From an uncultured Clostridium sp. (GTDB taxonomy: Bacteria > Cyanobacteriota > Vampirovibrionia > Gastranaerophilales > Gastranaerophilaceae), in NCBI GenBank assembly GCA_958449715.1, contig CAUDIU010000042.1:1-14874 (forward strand): 14,874 nucleotides of DNA, written 5' to 3'. Positions within the stretch are counted from its first letter, which is position 1. Each line of letters opens with the position of its first letter. The notes under the pieces were generated by a model. It saw only the letters and a list, made by a program, of their open reading frames with translations, did no database searches and was not told the DNA's origin. The translations under genes were made by a program, and so were the position numbers. Shown here piece by piece: positions 6,804 to 13,346 of the stretch.

Positions 6804-7829
6804 ATGAATAAATTAAAAATTTATCTTGATAAAGATATTAAAACAGACTTAATTAAAACAAAAAAAATTGCAATTATCGGTTTTGGTTCTCAAGGTTACG
6901 GTCAATCTATGAATTTAAAAGATAGCGGCTGTGATGTTGTATTAGGCCTTCGTCTTGGAGGAAAATCTGATATTAAAGCTCGTGATTATGGCTTTAAAAC
7001 TATGACAATAGAAGATGCCGTAAAATATGCTGATATTGTACAAATTCTTATTCCTGATGAAATTCAAGCAAAAGTTTATGAAGAACAAATTAAACCGTAC
7101 CTGAGAAAAGGACAATATCTAATGTTCTCACACGGGTTTAATATTCATTATAAAAAAATTGTCGCACCTGAAGGTGTAAATGTAATTATGGTAGCTCCAA
7201 AAGGTCCTGGACATACTGTAAGAAGCGAATACCAAATAGGCAGAGGTGTCCCTTCTTTAATTGCGGTATACCAAGATCCAACAGGAGATTCAAAAGATAT
7301 CGCTCTATCTTACGCTTCTGCAATAGGTGCAGGCAGAGCCGGAATTATTGAAACGACTTTTAAAGAAGAAACAGAAACAGATCTATTCGGAGAACAAGCT
7401 GTTATTTGCGGCGGCGTGTCTGCTTTAATTAAAACGGGCTTCGAAGTCCTTGTAGAAGCGGGATATTCTCCATATATGGCCTACTTTGAAGTTTTACACG
7501 AAATGAAACTTCTTGTAGACTTAATAAATCAAGGCGGGCTTGCTGATATGAGATATTCAATATCAAATACTGCAGAATATGGTGATATGACTAGAGGTCC
7601 AAAAGTTATTGGCGAAGAATCCAGAAAAGCTATGAAAGATTTATTGAAAGATATTCAAAGCGGAGTCTTTGCAGATGAATTCTTAAATGAAATGCAAACA
7701 GGTTGCAAAAAATTCAATGAATTAAGAAAAGAAAATGCTGACCATTTAATAGAAAAAGTCGGCGAAGAAATCAGATCTTCATTTATTTGGGGAAATGATA
7801 ACAAAATTATTGACAGAAACAAAAACTAA
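6804..7829 (+). CDS. ilvC: Ketol-acid reductoisomerase (class I)
   Basis: This enzyme catalyses the second step of valine, leucine and isoleucine synthesis: Mg-dependent alkyl migration, then NAD(P)H reduction of 2-acetolactate or 2-aceto-2-hydroxybutyrate. The 341 residues are normal for the short class I enzyme. The Rossmann motif is G26-F-G-S-Q-G31. Catalytic His110 lies in S-H-G-F-N-I-H-Y. The metal ligands are Asp193 and Glu197 (T-D-L-F-G-E-Q) and Glu229 and Glu233; Ser254 lies in S-I-S-N-T. The cofactor loop after strand 2 reads R50-L-G-G-K-S-D56: the first phosphate-binding Ser of the usual R-x-G-S-x-S-W is Gly, and Asp replaces Trp, so cofactor preference may be altered. No other ilv genes are in the window. 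The YhaM-like gene follows after 29 bases with no terminator, so the four genes from here to 10049 look co-transcribed. Confidence 0.97.
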   Translation: MNKLKIYLDKDIKTDLIKTKKIAIIGFGSQGYGQSMNLKDSGCDVVLGLRLGGKSDIKARDYGFKTMTIEDAVKYADIVQILIPDEIQAKVYEEQIKPYLRKGQYLMFSHGFNIHYKKIVAPEGVNVIMVAPKGPGHTVRSEYQIGRGVPSLIAVYQDPTGDSKDIALSYASAIGAGRAGIIETTFKEETETDLFGEQAVICGGVSALIKTGFEVLVEAGYSPYMAYFEVLHEMKLLVDLINQGGLADMRYSISNTAEYGDMTRGPKVIGEESRKAMKDLLKDIQSGVFADEFLNEMQTGCKKFNELRKENADHLIEKVGEEIRSSFIWGNDNKIIDRNKN

Positions 7830-7858
7830 AAATATATTAGAAAAAATAAGGAAATAAA

Positions 7859-8701
7859 ATGTTCAGTACAGATGTAGATTATGAAGTTGTAATATTTTCA
7901 GTAGGTGATACAAAAGCCGGAACAAAAATGGGAAAACTCCAACTAAAAAATTTGGAAGATAATTCTCTTTTGAATTGTATTTTATGGGAAGAAACCCTAA
8001 ACCGTTTCGACAGCAAAATTTTCAGAACAGGAAATATTGTGAGAATAGTATCTGCATCTTTTAATGAAAAATTCAATAATTGCTTGGTATCGACCCTTTC
8101 TTTAGTAAAAGAAGCAAGAATGGGATTAGATGAAAAAGAAAGAGAAAAAGTATATTCCGAAATAATTTCTTATATTGATAAAATTCAAGATGAAAAATTA
8201 AATAATTTTGTAGCGACATATTTTACTCAACACAAAGACTTGATAAAAATTATGCCTGCAGCTAAACTAATGCACCATAACTACATTGGCGGACTTATGG
8301 TACATATTTTGGAATGTCTTAAATTCGCTGAAACTAATATGAATATATCTGATTACAAATTTAATCGTGATAATATTATTGCAGCTTGCATTTTGCACGA
8401 TATAGGTAAAATCTTTGAATATACAATCGATTTAGAAACCGGACTTATTGATTATGATGAAAACTTTAGAAAAGAATGGCTTACTCATTCTCAATATGGA
8501 TTTTCAATCTGTATGAATAACGGTTTTAAAGAAATTGCAAGAATGATTGCAGCTCACCATGGAAGAAGTGATTGGGGAGCTATCATAGACTTGGATCAGA
8601 AAGATTTGGAACCTGAATTATATTTTATTCACATTGTAGATAATCTATCTGCAAAATTTGGAAAAATTAATGTTCACCTCTTGGAAGAAAAAGGAGTATA
8701 A
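7859..8701 (+). CDS. YhaM-like OB-fold/HD-domain phosphohydrolase (3'-5' exoribonuclease family)
   Basis: The 280-residue protein has an OB-fold nucleic-acid-binding region (about 8-85: V-G-D-T-K-A-G-T-K-M-G-K-L-Q-L, then the C-I-L-W-E strand). A metal-dependent HD domain follows (about 135-270). Metal residues are visible in order: H139-H140 in M-H-H-N-Y-I-G-G-L, H149, H180-D181 in I-L-H-D-I-G-K, H210, H233-H234 in A-A-H-H-G, and D261 in H-I-V-D-N-L-S-A-K. This order and the H-N-Y-x-G-G-L motif match YhaM of Bacillus, a 3'-5' exonuclease of about 314 residues; this copy is somewhat shorter. It probably trims RNA, or possibly DNA, 3' ends in the cytosol. AAGGA lies seven bases before the ATG. 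The next gene follows after two bases, using a ribosome site inside this gene's last codons. Confidence 0.86.
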   Translation: MFSTDVDYEVVIFSVGDTKAGTKMGKLQLKNLEDNSLLNCILWEETLNRFDSKIFRTGNIVRIVSASFNEKFNNCLVSTLSLVKEARMGLDEKEREKVYSEIISYIDKIQDEKLNNFVATYFTQHKDLIKIMPAAKLMHHNYIGGLMVHILECLKFAETNMNISDYKFNRDNIIAACILHDIGKIFEYTIDLETGLIDYDENFRKEWLTHSQYGFSICMNNGFKEIARMIAAHHGRSDWGAIIDLDQKDLEPELYFIHIVDNLSAKFGKINVHLLEEKGV

Positions 8702-8703
8702 CA

Positions 8704-9378
8704 TTGTCTAAATTAACAGAAAAACATCATTATAAAGGAACACTCATTTGTGTAGAAGGGATTGACGGATCAGGCAAATCTACTCAATTAGCACTTTTGA
8801 GAGATTGGTTAAAATCTATTGGACAAGATGTAATTTTTACTGAGTGGAATTCTTCTGAATTAATTAGCCAAACGACAAAACTTGCAAAGAAAAAAAATAT
8901 GTTATCACCTAGAACTTTTTCACTTTTACACGCGGTGGACTTTGCAGACAGATTAAAACAAGTTATTGACCCTGCATTGAAAGCTGGGTTTATCGTACTT
9001 GCAGACAGATATGCTTATACAGCTTTTGCAAGAGATGTTGCAAGAGGTGTTGATCCTAATTGGGTAAGAAATGTATACAGCTTTGCAATAAAACCTGATT
9101 TAGCAATATATTTTGATATTGATCCAAAACATTCTATGGAAAGGATTTGTGCAAACCGTGCTCCAAAATTTTATGAAGCAGGTATGGATTTAAAATTAAG
9201 TAATGACCCTTATGAAAGTTATATGATATTCCAAGGCAGAGTAATCAAAGAATATCAAAAAATGGTCGATGAATTTGGGCTAATAAGACTTGATGCAATG
9301 GATTCAATACATTCAAAACAAGTCGCAATAAGAGAAATGTTAAAAGAAGTTCTAGCAAACAAAGGAGTAAACTTATAA
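8704..9378 (+). CDS. Thymidylate-kinase-like P-loop protein, first of a tandem pair
   Basis: The 224-residue protein has Walker A G19-I-D-G-S-G-K-S-T27, the D79-F-A-D-R83 helix and the D101-R-Y103 motif of the thymidylate kinase family. A lid-like region near C-A-N-R-A-P-K-F-Y follows. The family transfers phosphate from ATP to a nucleoside monophosphate, normally dTMP. The usual R-E-P-G-G-T strand that lines the dTMP site is replaced by T-E-W-N-S-S (46-51), so the acceptor may differ. The start codon is TTG: AAGGAG at 8691-8696 sits seven bases before it, and no ATG is better placed. It lies two bases after the HD-domain gene and overlaps the next gene by one base. The next gene is a paralog with key motifs at the same residue numbers. 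The pair could form a heterodimer. A kinase role is likely; dTMP as substrate is uncertain. Confidence 0.82.
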   Translation: MSKLTEKHHYKGTLICVEGIDGSGKSTQLALLRDWLKSIGQDVIFTEWNSSELISQTTKLAKKKNMLSPRTFSLLHAVDFADRLKQVIDPALKAGFIVLADRYAYTAFARDVARGVDPNWVRNVYSFAIKPDLAIYFDIDPKHSMERICANRAPKFYEAGMDLKLSNDPYESYMIFQGRVIKEYQKMVDEFGLIRLDAMDSIHSKQVAIREMLKEVLANKGVNL

Positions 9379-10049
9379 TGGCACAATTTAAAACAAAACA
9401 CGGATATGAAGGTTTGCTTATTGTAATTGAAGGAACTGACGGATCAGGCAAATCCACTCAATTGGAATTATTAAAAAAATCTATCCAAGCTCAATCATAT
9501 GGAGTTATGGTATCTGAATGGAAAACTTCAAGATTGATTGCTGGAGTAATTGATGATGCAAAAGAAAGAAACCTGTTGAATGCAACAACATACAGCCTTT
9601 TATATGCAGCAGATTTTGCAGACAGATTGGAAAACCAAATTATACCAGCCCTAAAATCTGGTTTTATTGTACTATTAGACAGATATTACTACACAGCATT
9701 AGCAAGAGATGTTGTAAGAGGTCAGGATATTGAATGGGTTAAAAATTTATACGACTATGCACCAGAACCTGATTTGATATTTTATCTTGATATGCCTGTT
9801 GATGTCCTATTAAAAAGAATTATTGGAACTACAGGTCTAAACTATTATGAAAGCGGTAGAGATGTAGGCTTCTCAACAGACTTCTACAAAAGTTTTGAAA
9901 TTTACCAAAACAAATGCTTAGAACAATATGAAAAAATGAAATCTGAATATAATTTCAAAAGTATTGATGGGACAAAATCTATAGAAAAAATTCATTCAAT
10001 AATGAACAAAGAAGTCCAAAAAATCTTAGATTCAGGTGTTTTATATTAA
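9378..10049 (+). CDS. Thymidylate-kinase-like P-loop protein, second of a tandem pair
   Basis: The 223-residue paralog of the preceding gene is roughly 45% identical over the first two thirds by eye. Walker A is G19-T-D-G-S-G-K-S-T27. The S-E-W-K-T-S segment again replaces the thymidylate kinase R-E-P-G-G-T, and the A-D-F-A-D-R and L-D-R-Y-Y-Y-T motifs are kept. AAAGGAG lies about nine bases upstream, and the ATG overlaps the previous TAA as TAATG, so translation is coupled. The two copies have diverged most in the C-terminal third and in the lid (here I-G-T-T-G-L-N-Y-Y instead of C-A-N-R-A-P-K-F-Y). The Arg of the lid is absent in this copy, which hints at division of labour or an inactive partner. 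It is the last gene before a strong terminator. The true acceptor is unknown. Confidence 0.82.
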   Translation: MAQFKTKHGYEGLLIVIEGTDGSGKSTQLELLKKSIQAQSYGVMVSEWKTSRLIAGVIDDAKERNLLNATTYSLLYAADFADRLENQIIPALKSGFIVLLDRYYYTALARDVVRGQDIEWVKNLYDYAPEPDLIFYLDMPVDVLLKRIIGTTGLNYYESGRDVGFSTDFYKSFEIYQNKCLEQYEKMKSEYNFKSIDGTKSIEKIHSIMNKEVQKILDSGVLY

Positions 10050-10063
10050 AAAATTTAACTAAA

Positions 10064-10104
10064 AAATAAAATCAGATAATAAAAAAATCTGATTTTATTT
10101 TTTT
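10064..10104 (+). terminator. Intrinsic terminator of the ilvC operon
   Basis: A 14-pair, AT-rich stem (10064-10077 with 10087-10100; core ATCAGAT/ATCTGAT) with a nine-base A-rich loop runs into a T-tract. It begins 15 bases after the stop of the second kinase-like gene. Confidence 0.85.
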
Positions 10105-10178
10105 ATAAATAAATTAAACATTATAAATATATCTATAATTGTTACTTAAATAAATAAAAATTTACGTTATGAAACATT

Positions 10179-10209
10179 TTGTTCCACAGAGCATGGTTTA
10201 TGCTACATT
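10179..10209 (+). promoter_or_regulatory. Tentative promoter of the winged-helix gene
   Basis: TTGTTC (10179-10184) and TGCTACATT with TACATT at 10204-10209 (extended -10) are separated by 19 bases, longer than ideal. The predicted start is near 10216. TAGGAG at 10241-10246 sits about seven bases before the ATG at 10254. No structured RNA was seen in the 200-base gap. Confidence 0.35.
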
Positions 10210-10253
10210 AGAGAATGTAAAGAGAAATATATATAGTTTATAGGAGATTATGA

Positions 10254-10874
10254 ATGTCTGAATATTTGAGCAAAGAAGAGATTAAACAATGGAGAAGCTC
10301 ATTAGAAAAGATTACATTAGAAGAATACGCTGCCAGATTAGGGAAGAAAATAGAAGAGGCTAAGCCTACAAACGATTTAATAGACATAGTTTTAAAAGGT
10401 AAACCGGTTGTTTCAAATGAAGGAGAATGGAAACAAACTCACGCAGAACGTTTAAGTTCAATCGCTGAAAGAGGTTACGATTTAGAAAGAGATATTGCCC
10501 CAAGTCCATTTTCTATTCATAAAATCCACACTCCTGAAGAAACTATTGAAACTAAAATTGAAAAACCAAAAACAGAAAAGAAACCTGCAGCTAAAAAGAC
10601 AACTGCAAAATCTTCTAAAAAAACAGAACCTGTTAAAGCAGAATCTTTAAGAGATGAAGTAAGAATTGTATTCAAAAAAGCTCTTACAGACAGAGAACAA
10701 AAAGTTTTTGACCACTTTGTTGAAAACAGAGGTAAAATAGTTTATGCAAAGGATTTAGCAGCATTACTTGATTTACCAAGAGACTATGTATACAAATACA
10801 TAAAAAACTTAAGAGCTAAAATTGATGGTGAAAACCTTCAAAATGCCGACAAAGGCGGATTTATATTAAACTAA
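10254..10874 (+). CDS. DNA-binding protein with OmpR/PhoB-type winged helix, no receiver domain
   Basis: The 206-residue protein has three visible parts. Residues 1-95 are charged and mostly helical, with no family I recognise. Residues about 99-128 form a Lys/Ala/Thr/Glu-rich flexible linker (K-K-P-A-A-K-K-T-T-A-K type). Residues about 140-206 match the C-terminal domain of OmpR-class regulators: L-T-D-R-E-Q-K-V-F start, an E-N-R-G-K-I-V turn, Y-V-Y-K-Y-I-K-N-L-R-A-K-I recognition helix and a G-G-F-I-L hairpin end. There is no phospho-acceptor receiver, so it is not a normal response regulator. It is a single-gene unit with its own tentative promoter and a strong terminator. It could be a global or nucleoid-associated regulator; targets are unknown. 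It is convergent with the third prepilin gene, with only the shared terminator between them. Confidence 0.75.
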   Translation: MSEYLSKEEIKQWRSSLEKITLEEYAARLGKKIEEAKPTNDLIDIVLKGKPVVSNEGEWKQTHAERLSSIAERGYDLERDIAPSPFSIHKIHTPEETIETKIEKPKTEKKPAAKKTTAKSSKKTEPVKAESLRDEVRIVFKKALTDREQKVFDHFVENRGKIVYAKDLAALLDLPRDYVYKYIKNLRAKIDGENLQNADKGGFILN

Positions 10875-10906
10875 TAAACATTCAGTCATAATCATTTCAC
10901 ACTAAT

Positions 10907-10939
10907 AAAAAAGCCTCTGAAAAAATCAGAGGCTTTTTT
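10907..10939. terminator. Strong bidirectional terminator
   Basis: A perfect 14-pair stem (10907-10920 with 10926-10939; core GCCTCTGA/TCAGAGGC) with an A5 loop has an A6 run on one side and a T6 run on the other. It is shared by the convergent winged-helix and prepilin genes. Confidence 0.92.
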
Positions 10940-10941
10940 AT

Positions 10942-11610
10942 TTAATAAGTCATCTCCCAATTATCATTCAATAGCTTACCAAAACAGCCGTGAATAGCAG
11001 TAGAAGAGGTATTACAATTACTGTTAAACATATTCGTTCTCTCTGTTTCAGTCAGAGGAGCAGTAGATGTAGATCCTAATGTACTATCATCTAGTAAACC
11101 ATTTTTATATATATACATTATAAATATATCCCTTCCAAAAATATTAGGCCCTTTTTGTCCGTTTACATCAACATACACTCTGAATAACGTATCACCAAGC
11201 ATAACTTCACCTACACCTAAAGATACGCCACTAGCAAGATTATAATGAGCTTTAGGATTCCAAGTTGAAATAACATTTCCAGCTAATTTTCTATATTCAG
11301 AAGCAAAACAAGGAGTTTTATTTTTCCCACAATCATTTACAACTTTAAAATAATTTTTTACAAAATTTTCTATTGCAGCCTGATTTGTTAAACCGGCTTC
11401 TTTAATATTCAAAGCATTATTGTCATTCTGGTATTGAACAAGAGCTTGGGATAATTCATTATACACTTTGTGCAATTGAGTAACATAACTTTTACGCTGA
11501 TAATTCTGCATCAATGTTGGAACTGTCATAGCCGAAACAACCCCGATTATGCCCAAAGTTACTAAGACCTCTGCAAGAGTGAAAGCTTTTTTTAATTTAA
11601 AATTAAACAT
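10942..11610 (-). CDS. Prepilin-like protein (type IV pilin / T2SS pseudopilin fold), third copy
   Basis: The 222-residue protein has the nine-residue leader MFNFKLKKA, then FTLAEVLVTLGIIGVVSAM. Phe is at +1 and Glu at +5, but Ala replaces the usual Gly at -1; prepilin peptidase may cut it less efficiently. The rest follows the family plan: a long hydrophobic helix, Cys pair D-C-G-K-N-K-T-P-C, a D-V-N-G-Q-K-G-P-N loop, a second Cys pair near the end, and C-terminus CFGKLLNDNWEMTY. AAAGGA lies about nine bases before the ATG, and an excellent promoter lies upstream. It is more diverged at DNA level from the two copies at 1763-3567 than they are from each other. It sits as a stand-alone cassette between a shared terminator and a divergent small HTH-like gene. 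A minor pilin or surface fibre subunit is likely. Confidence 0.88.
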   Translation of the reverse strand: MFNFKLKKAFTLAEVLVTLGIIGVVSAMTVPTLMQNYQRKSYVTQLHKVYNELSQALVQYQNDNNALNIKEAGLTNQAAIENFVKNYFKVVNDCGKNKTPCFASEYRKLAGNVISTWNPKAHYNLASGVSLGVGEVMLGDTLFRVYVDVNGQKGPNIFGRDIFIMYIYKNGLLDDSTLGSTSTAPLTETERTNMFNSNCNTSSTAIHGCFGKLLNDNWEMTY

Positions 11611-11651
11611 AATAATAATCCTTTCTATAATTTATACTAATTTTAATATTA

Positions 11652-11680
11652 ATTATATCATATTAAGTATAACTTATCAA
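11652..11680 (-). promoter_or_regulatory. Promoter of the third prepilin gene
   Basis: Reading leftwards: TTGATA (11675-11680), 17 bases, TATAAT (11652-11657) preceded by TGA, so also an extended -10. The predicted start is near 11645, giving a 35-base leader. It is one of the best promoter matches in the window. Confidence 0.78.
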
Positions 11681-11720
11681 TATAATTGTATAATTATAGT
11701 TAAATTTGTAAAATAGAATA

Positions 11721-11951
11721 ATGGATTATAAATATGAAAATATACCTCTGTTAGATTTTATAAAAACACTAACAATATACCGCGGTCTAACATTAAGGAA
11801 ATTGCTAAAAAAATTGCACGAAGAAAAAGGCTACAGCAATTCTTATGCAGGGTTTTATAATAAGCTAAAAAATCAAACGTTGAAATTTAGCGAAATTAAT
11901 GATATTACAGAAACTTTAGGTTATGAAATAATTTTTAGGGATTTAAAATGA
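11721..11951 (+). CDS. Small HTH-like protein of 76 residues
   Basis: The protein M-D-Y-K-Y-E-N-I-P-L-L-D-F-I-K is mainly helical and basic. A T-L-R-K-L-L-K-K-L helix, a turn with G-Y-S-N-S-Y-A-G-F-Y-N-K-L-K-N and a following E-I-N-D-I-T-E-T-L-G-Y helix together look like the five-helix plan of small Cro/XRE-type DNA-binding proteins. The final G-Y-E-I-I-F-R-D strand is common in that group. The assignment is by pattern only. There is no clear Shine-Dalgarno site. Overlapping TATAAT boxes at 11681-11686 and 11689-11694 could drive it with a leader of about 20 bases, but no good -35 was seen. It is divergent from the third prepilin gene across 110 bases and could regulate it. Its stop abuts the end of the opposing radical SAM frame with no spacer. 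Confidence 0.68.
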   Translation: MDYKYENIPLLDFIKTLTIYRGLTLRKLLKKLHEEKGYSNSYAGFYNKLKNQTLKFSEINDITETLGYEIIFRDLK

Positions 11952-12926
11952 TTATTTTCGTAAAAGAACATTCATTCCTGCTATAAAATAATTCTTTATC
12001 TCCGCAAATGATCTTATTCTTGACAACATTTTTAAAATATACAATGGTCGCAAATAAAAACGTTTAATCGCAGATTTATGCAATTCAAAAACTCTTTCTC
12101 TTGAAAGATTATGAGTATTTACAGCAGGGTAATAATAAGCATTTTCAAAAGATGTCTCTTTATCAAATAAATTATGTTCCAAAGCATAATCGTAAAATCT
12201 TGACCCAGGTAGAGGAGTTGCAGTATAAAAACTAATAAAATCACTGTTTAACTCAATAGCGAATTTTATTGTTTCTTCTACAGTTTCCTCTGTCTCCCAA
12301 GGTAGACCTATTACAAAATAATTATAAATTCTGATTTTAGCTTTTTTGAAAACTTTCACAGTACGGCGAACATCATTTAGAGTAATTTTTTTACCCATTT
12401 TTTCTAACATATATTGAGATCCGCTCTCTACTCCAATACTTACTAATCGACAGCCTGACTTATACATCATTTCAGCCATTTCTAAATCCGCAGTATCTGC
12501 TCTTGTATTTGCAGACCAAGTAATTTTCAATCCACTATCAATTATTGCTTGGCATAATTTCATTGTCCAATCTTTATCTATATTAAAAATGTCAGACCAG
12601 AACAAGAAATTTTTTATATTGTACTTTTCAACACACTCTTTAATTTCTGCGACAATATTTTCCGGACTACGACGTCTTACCTTAGCACCTGACACAGGTG
12701 TAGCCAAACAGAAAAAGCAATGAAAAGGACAACCGCGAGATACTTTAATGGTCGCTTGAACTTTATTATTATCAGGACGTCTATAAATATTATTATCAAC
12801 AAGATGTCTTGCTGGGAAAGGTAATGAATCCAAATCTTCAATAAATGGTCTGTTACCGGTAAATTTCACTTCATCATTTTCTTTGTAATACAAACCTAAA
12901 ATTTCAGCTTTTGGTTTCTCTTCCAA
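11952..12926 (-). CDS. Radical SAM domain of an interrupted B12-binding radical SAM protein (C-terminal fragment)
   Basis: The open frame after the in-frame stop runs from 12998 down to 11952; a TTG at 12926 is the only start-like codon near its beginning. The radical SAM core is intact: R-G-C-P-F-H-C-F-F-C (C-x3-C-x2-C) binds the 4Fe-4S cluster, with W-S-A-N-T-R-A, V-S-I-G-V-E-S-G-S and F-V-I-G-L-P-W-E-T strands in order. A Y-T-A-T-P-L-P-G-S-R-F-Y segment and a C-terminal extension follow. This is the usual architecture of B12-dependent radical SAM enzymes that methylate or rearrange unactivated carbons. The fragment is in the same reading frame as the B12 domain upstream (12999-13346). Joined, they would be about 464 codons, a normal length for the family. 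TTG 12926 has no good ribosome site, so independent translation is doubtful. The substrate is unknown. Confidence 0.8.
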   Translation of the reverse strand: MEEKPKAEILGLYYKENDEVKFTGNRPFIEDLDSLPFPARHLVDNNIYRRPDNNKVQATIKVSRGCPFHCFFCLATPVSGAKVRRRSPENIVAEIKECVEKYNIKNFLFWSDIFNIDKDWTMKLCQAIIDSGLKITWSANTRADTADLEMAEMMYKSGCRLVSIGVESGSQYMLEKMGKKITLNDVRRTVKVFKKAKIRIYNYFVIGLPWETEETVEETIKFAIELNSDFISFYTATPLPGSRFYDYALEHNLFDKETSFENAYYYPAVNTHNLSRERVFELHKSAIKRFYLRPLYILKMLSRIRSFAEIKNYFIAGMNVLLRK

Positions 12927-12998
12927 AATTTCTTTTAATGTATTTTCAGCCTCACCTAAAATTCCAAAATCTAATTCATTATGCTCTTTAATATTTTT

Positions 12999-13001
12999 TT
13001 A
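12999..13001 (-). other. In-frame TAA splitting the B12-binding radical SAM gene
   Basis: Codon 116 of the frame that starts at 13346 is TAA. Coding resumes at once in the same frame with K-N-I-K-E-H-N-E-L-D-F-G-I-L-G-E-A-E, which is the expected continuation of this family (the D-F-G-I-x-G-E-A-E motif). Because both sides share a frame, the cause is a substitution such as CAA or AAA to TAA, not an indel. Confidence 0.9.
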
Positions 13002-13346
13002 AGCAAGAGTTAAAAAAGCAGCACCTTTTGCAATTGTAACTACATTAGGACAAATCTCTTTTGCTTTTTTAACCGCATCTAAATCATGTTCTAAAGTCGG
13101 AGTTGCAATATTCACAACCAAATAATCAGGATTGAATTCTTTTAAGTCAGCTTCATAATCACCATTTTGACTGTAATCATTAATCTTTGCCTCAAGTCCT
13201 GCTTTTTCAGCCACTGCTGCTAAATACATTAAATCAGTCGGCGGCAATGGTGGAATTACAATAAGATCTTTTGTCGGTTGCTGACAACGATCTTCTCTAT
13301 TTAAAACAGGTGATGGCGGATAAATTAAAAGAATTCTTTTTTTCAT
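12999..13346 (-). CDS. Cobalamin-binding domain of an interrupted radical SAM protein (N-terminal fragment)
   Basis: The 115-residue fragment begins MKKRILLIYPPSP, continues P-P-L-P-P-T-D-L-M-Y-L-A-A-V-A-E-K-A-G and ends K-G-A-A-F-L-T-L-A before TAA. These are the first strands and helices of the Rossmann-like B12-binding domain found at the N-terminus of B12-binding radical SAM proteins. The D-x-H-x-x-G motif of base-off methionine-synthase-type domains is not present, as is common in this group. The domain is cut before its last strand, so the fragment alone should not fold properly. Its ATG overlaps the transporter stop as TAATG, so the two are translationally coupled. The transporter and this enzyme may have served one pathway. 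It is best read as part of a gene disabled by one nonsense codon, unless read-through occurs. Confidence 0.82.
   Translation of the reverse strand: MKKRILLIYPPSPVLNREDRCQQPTKDLIVIPPLPPTDLMYLAAVAEKAGLEAKINDYSQNGDYEADLKEFNPDYLVVNIATPTLEHDLDAVKKAKEICPNVVTIAKGAAFLTLA

Noticed and set aside
10050..10253. Possible regulatory RNA in the 200-base gap before the winged-helix gene
   Set aside because: Beyond the terminator hairpin and a tentative promoter, the region is simple AT-rich sequence with no second stable stem.
12924..12926. TTG as a genuine start of a separate radical SAM gene
   Set aside because: No ribosome site is close, the residues before it continue the family motif in the same frame, and starting there would remove the linker that joins the B12 domain.
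12995..13001. Programmed frameshifting at the A-run beside the TAA
   Set aside because: The coding frames on both sides are identical, so a shift would destroy rather than restore the protein.
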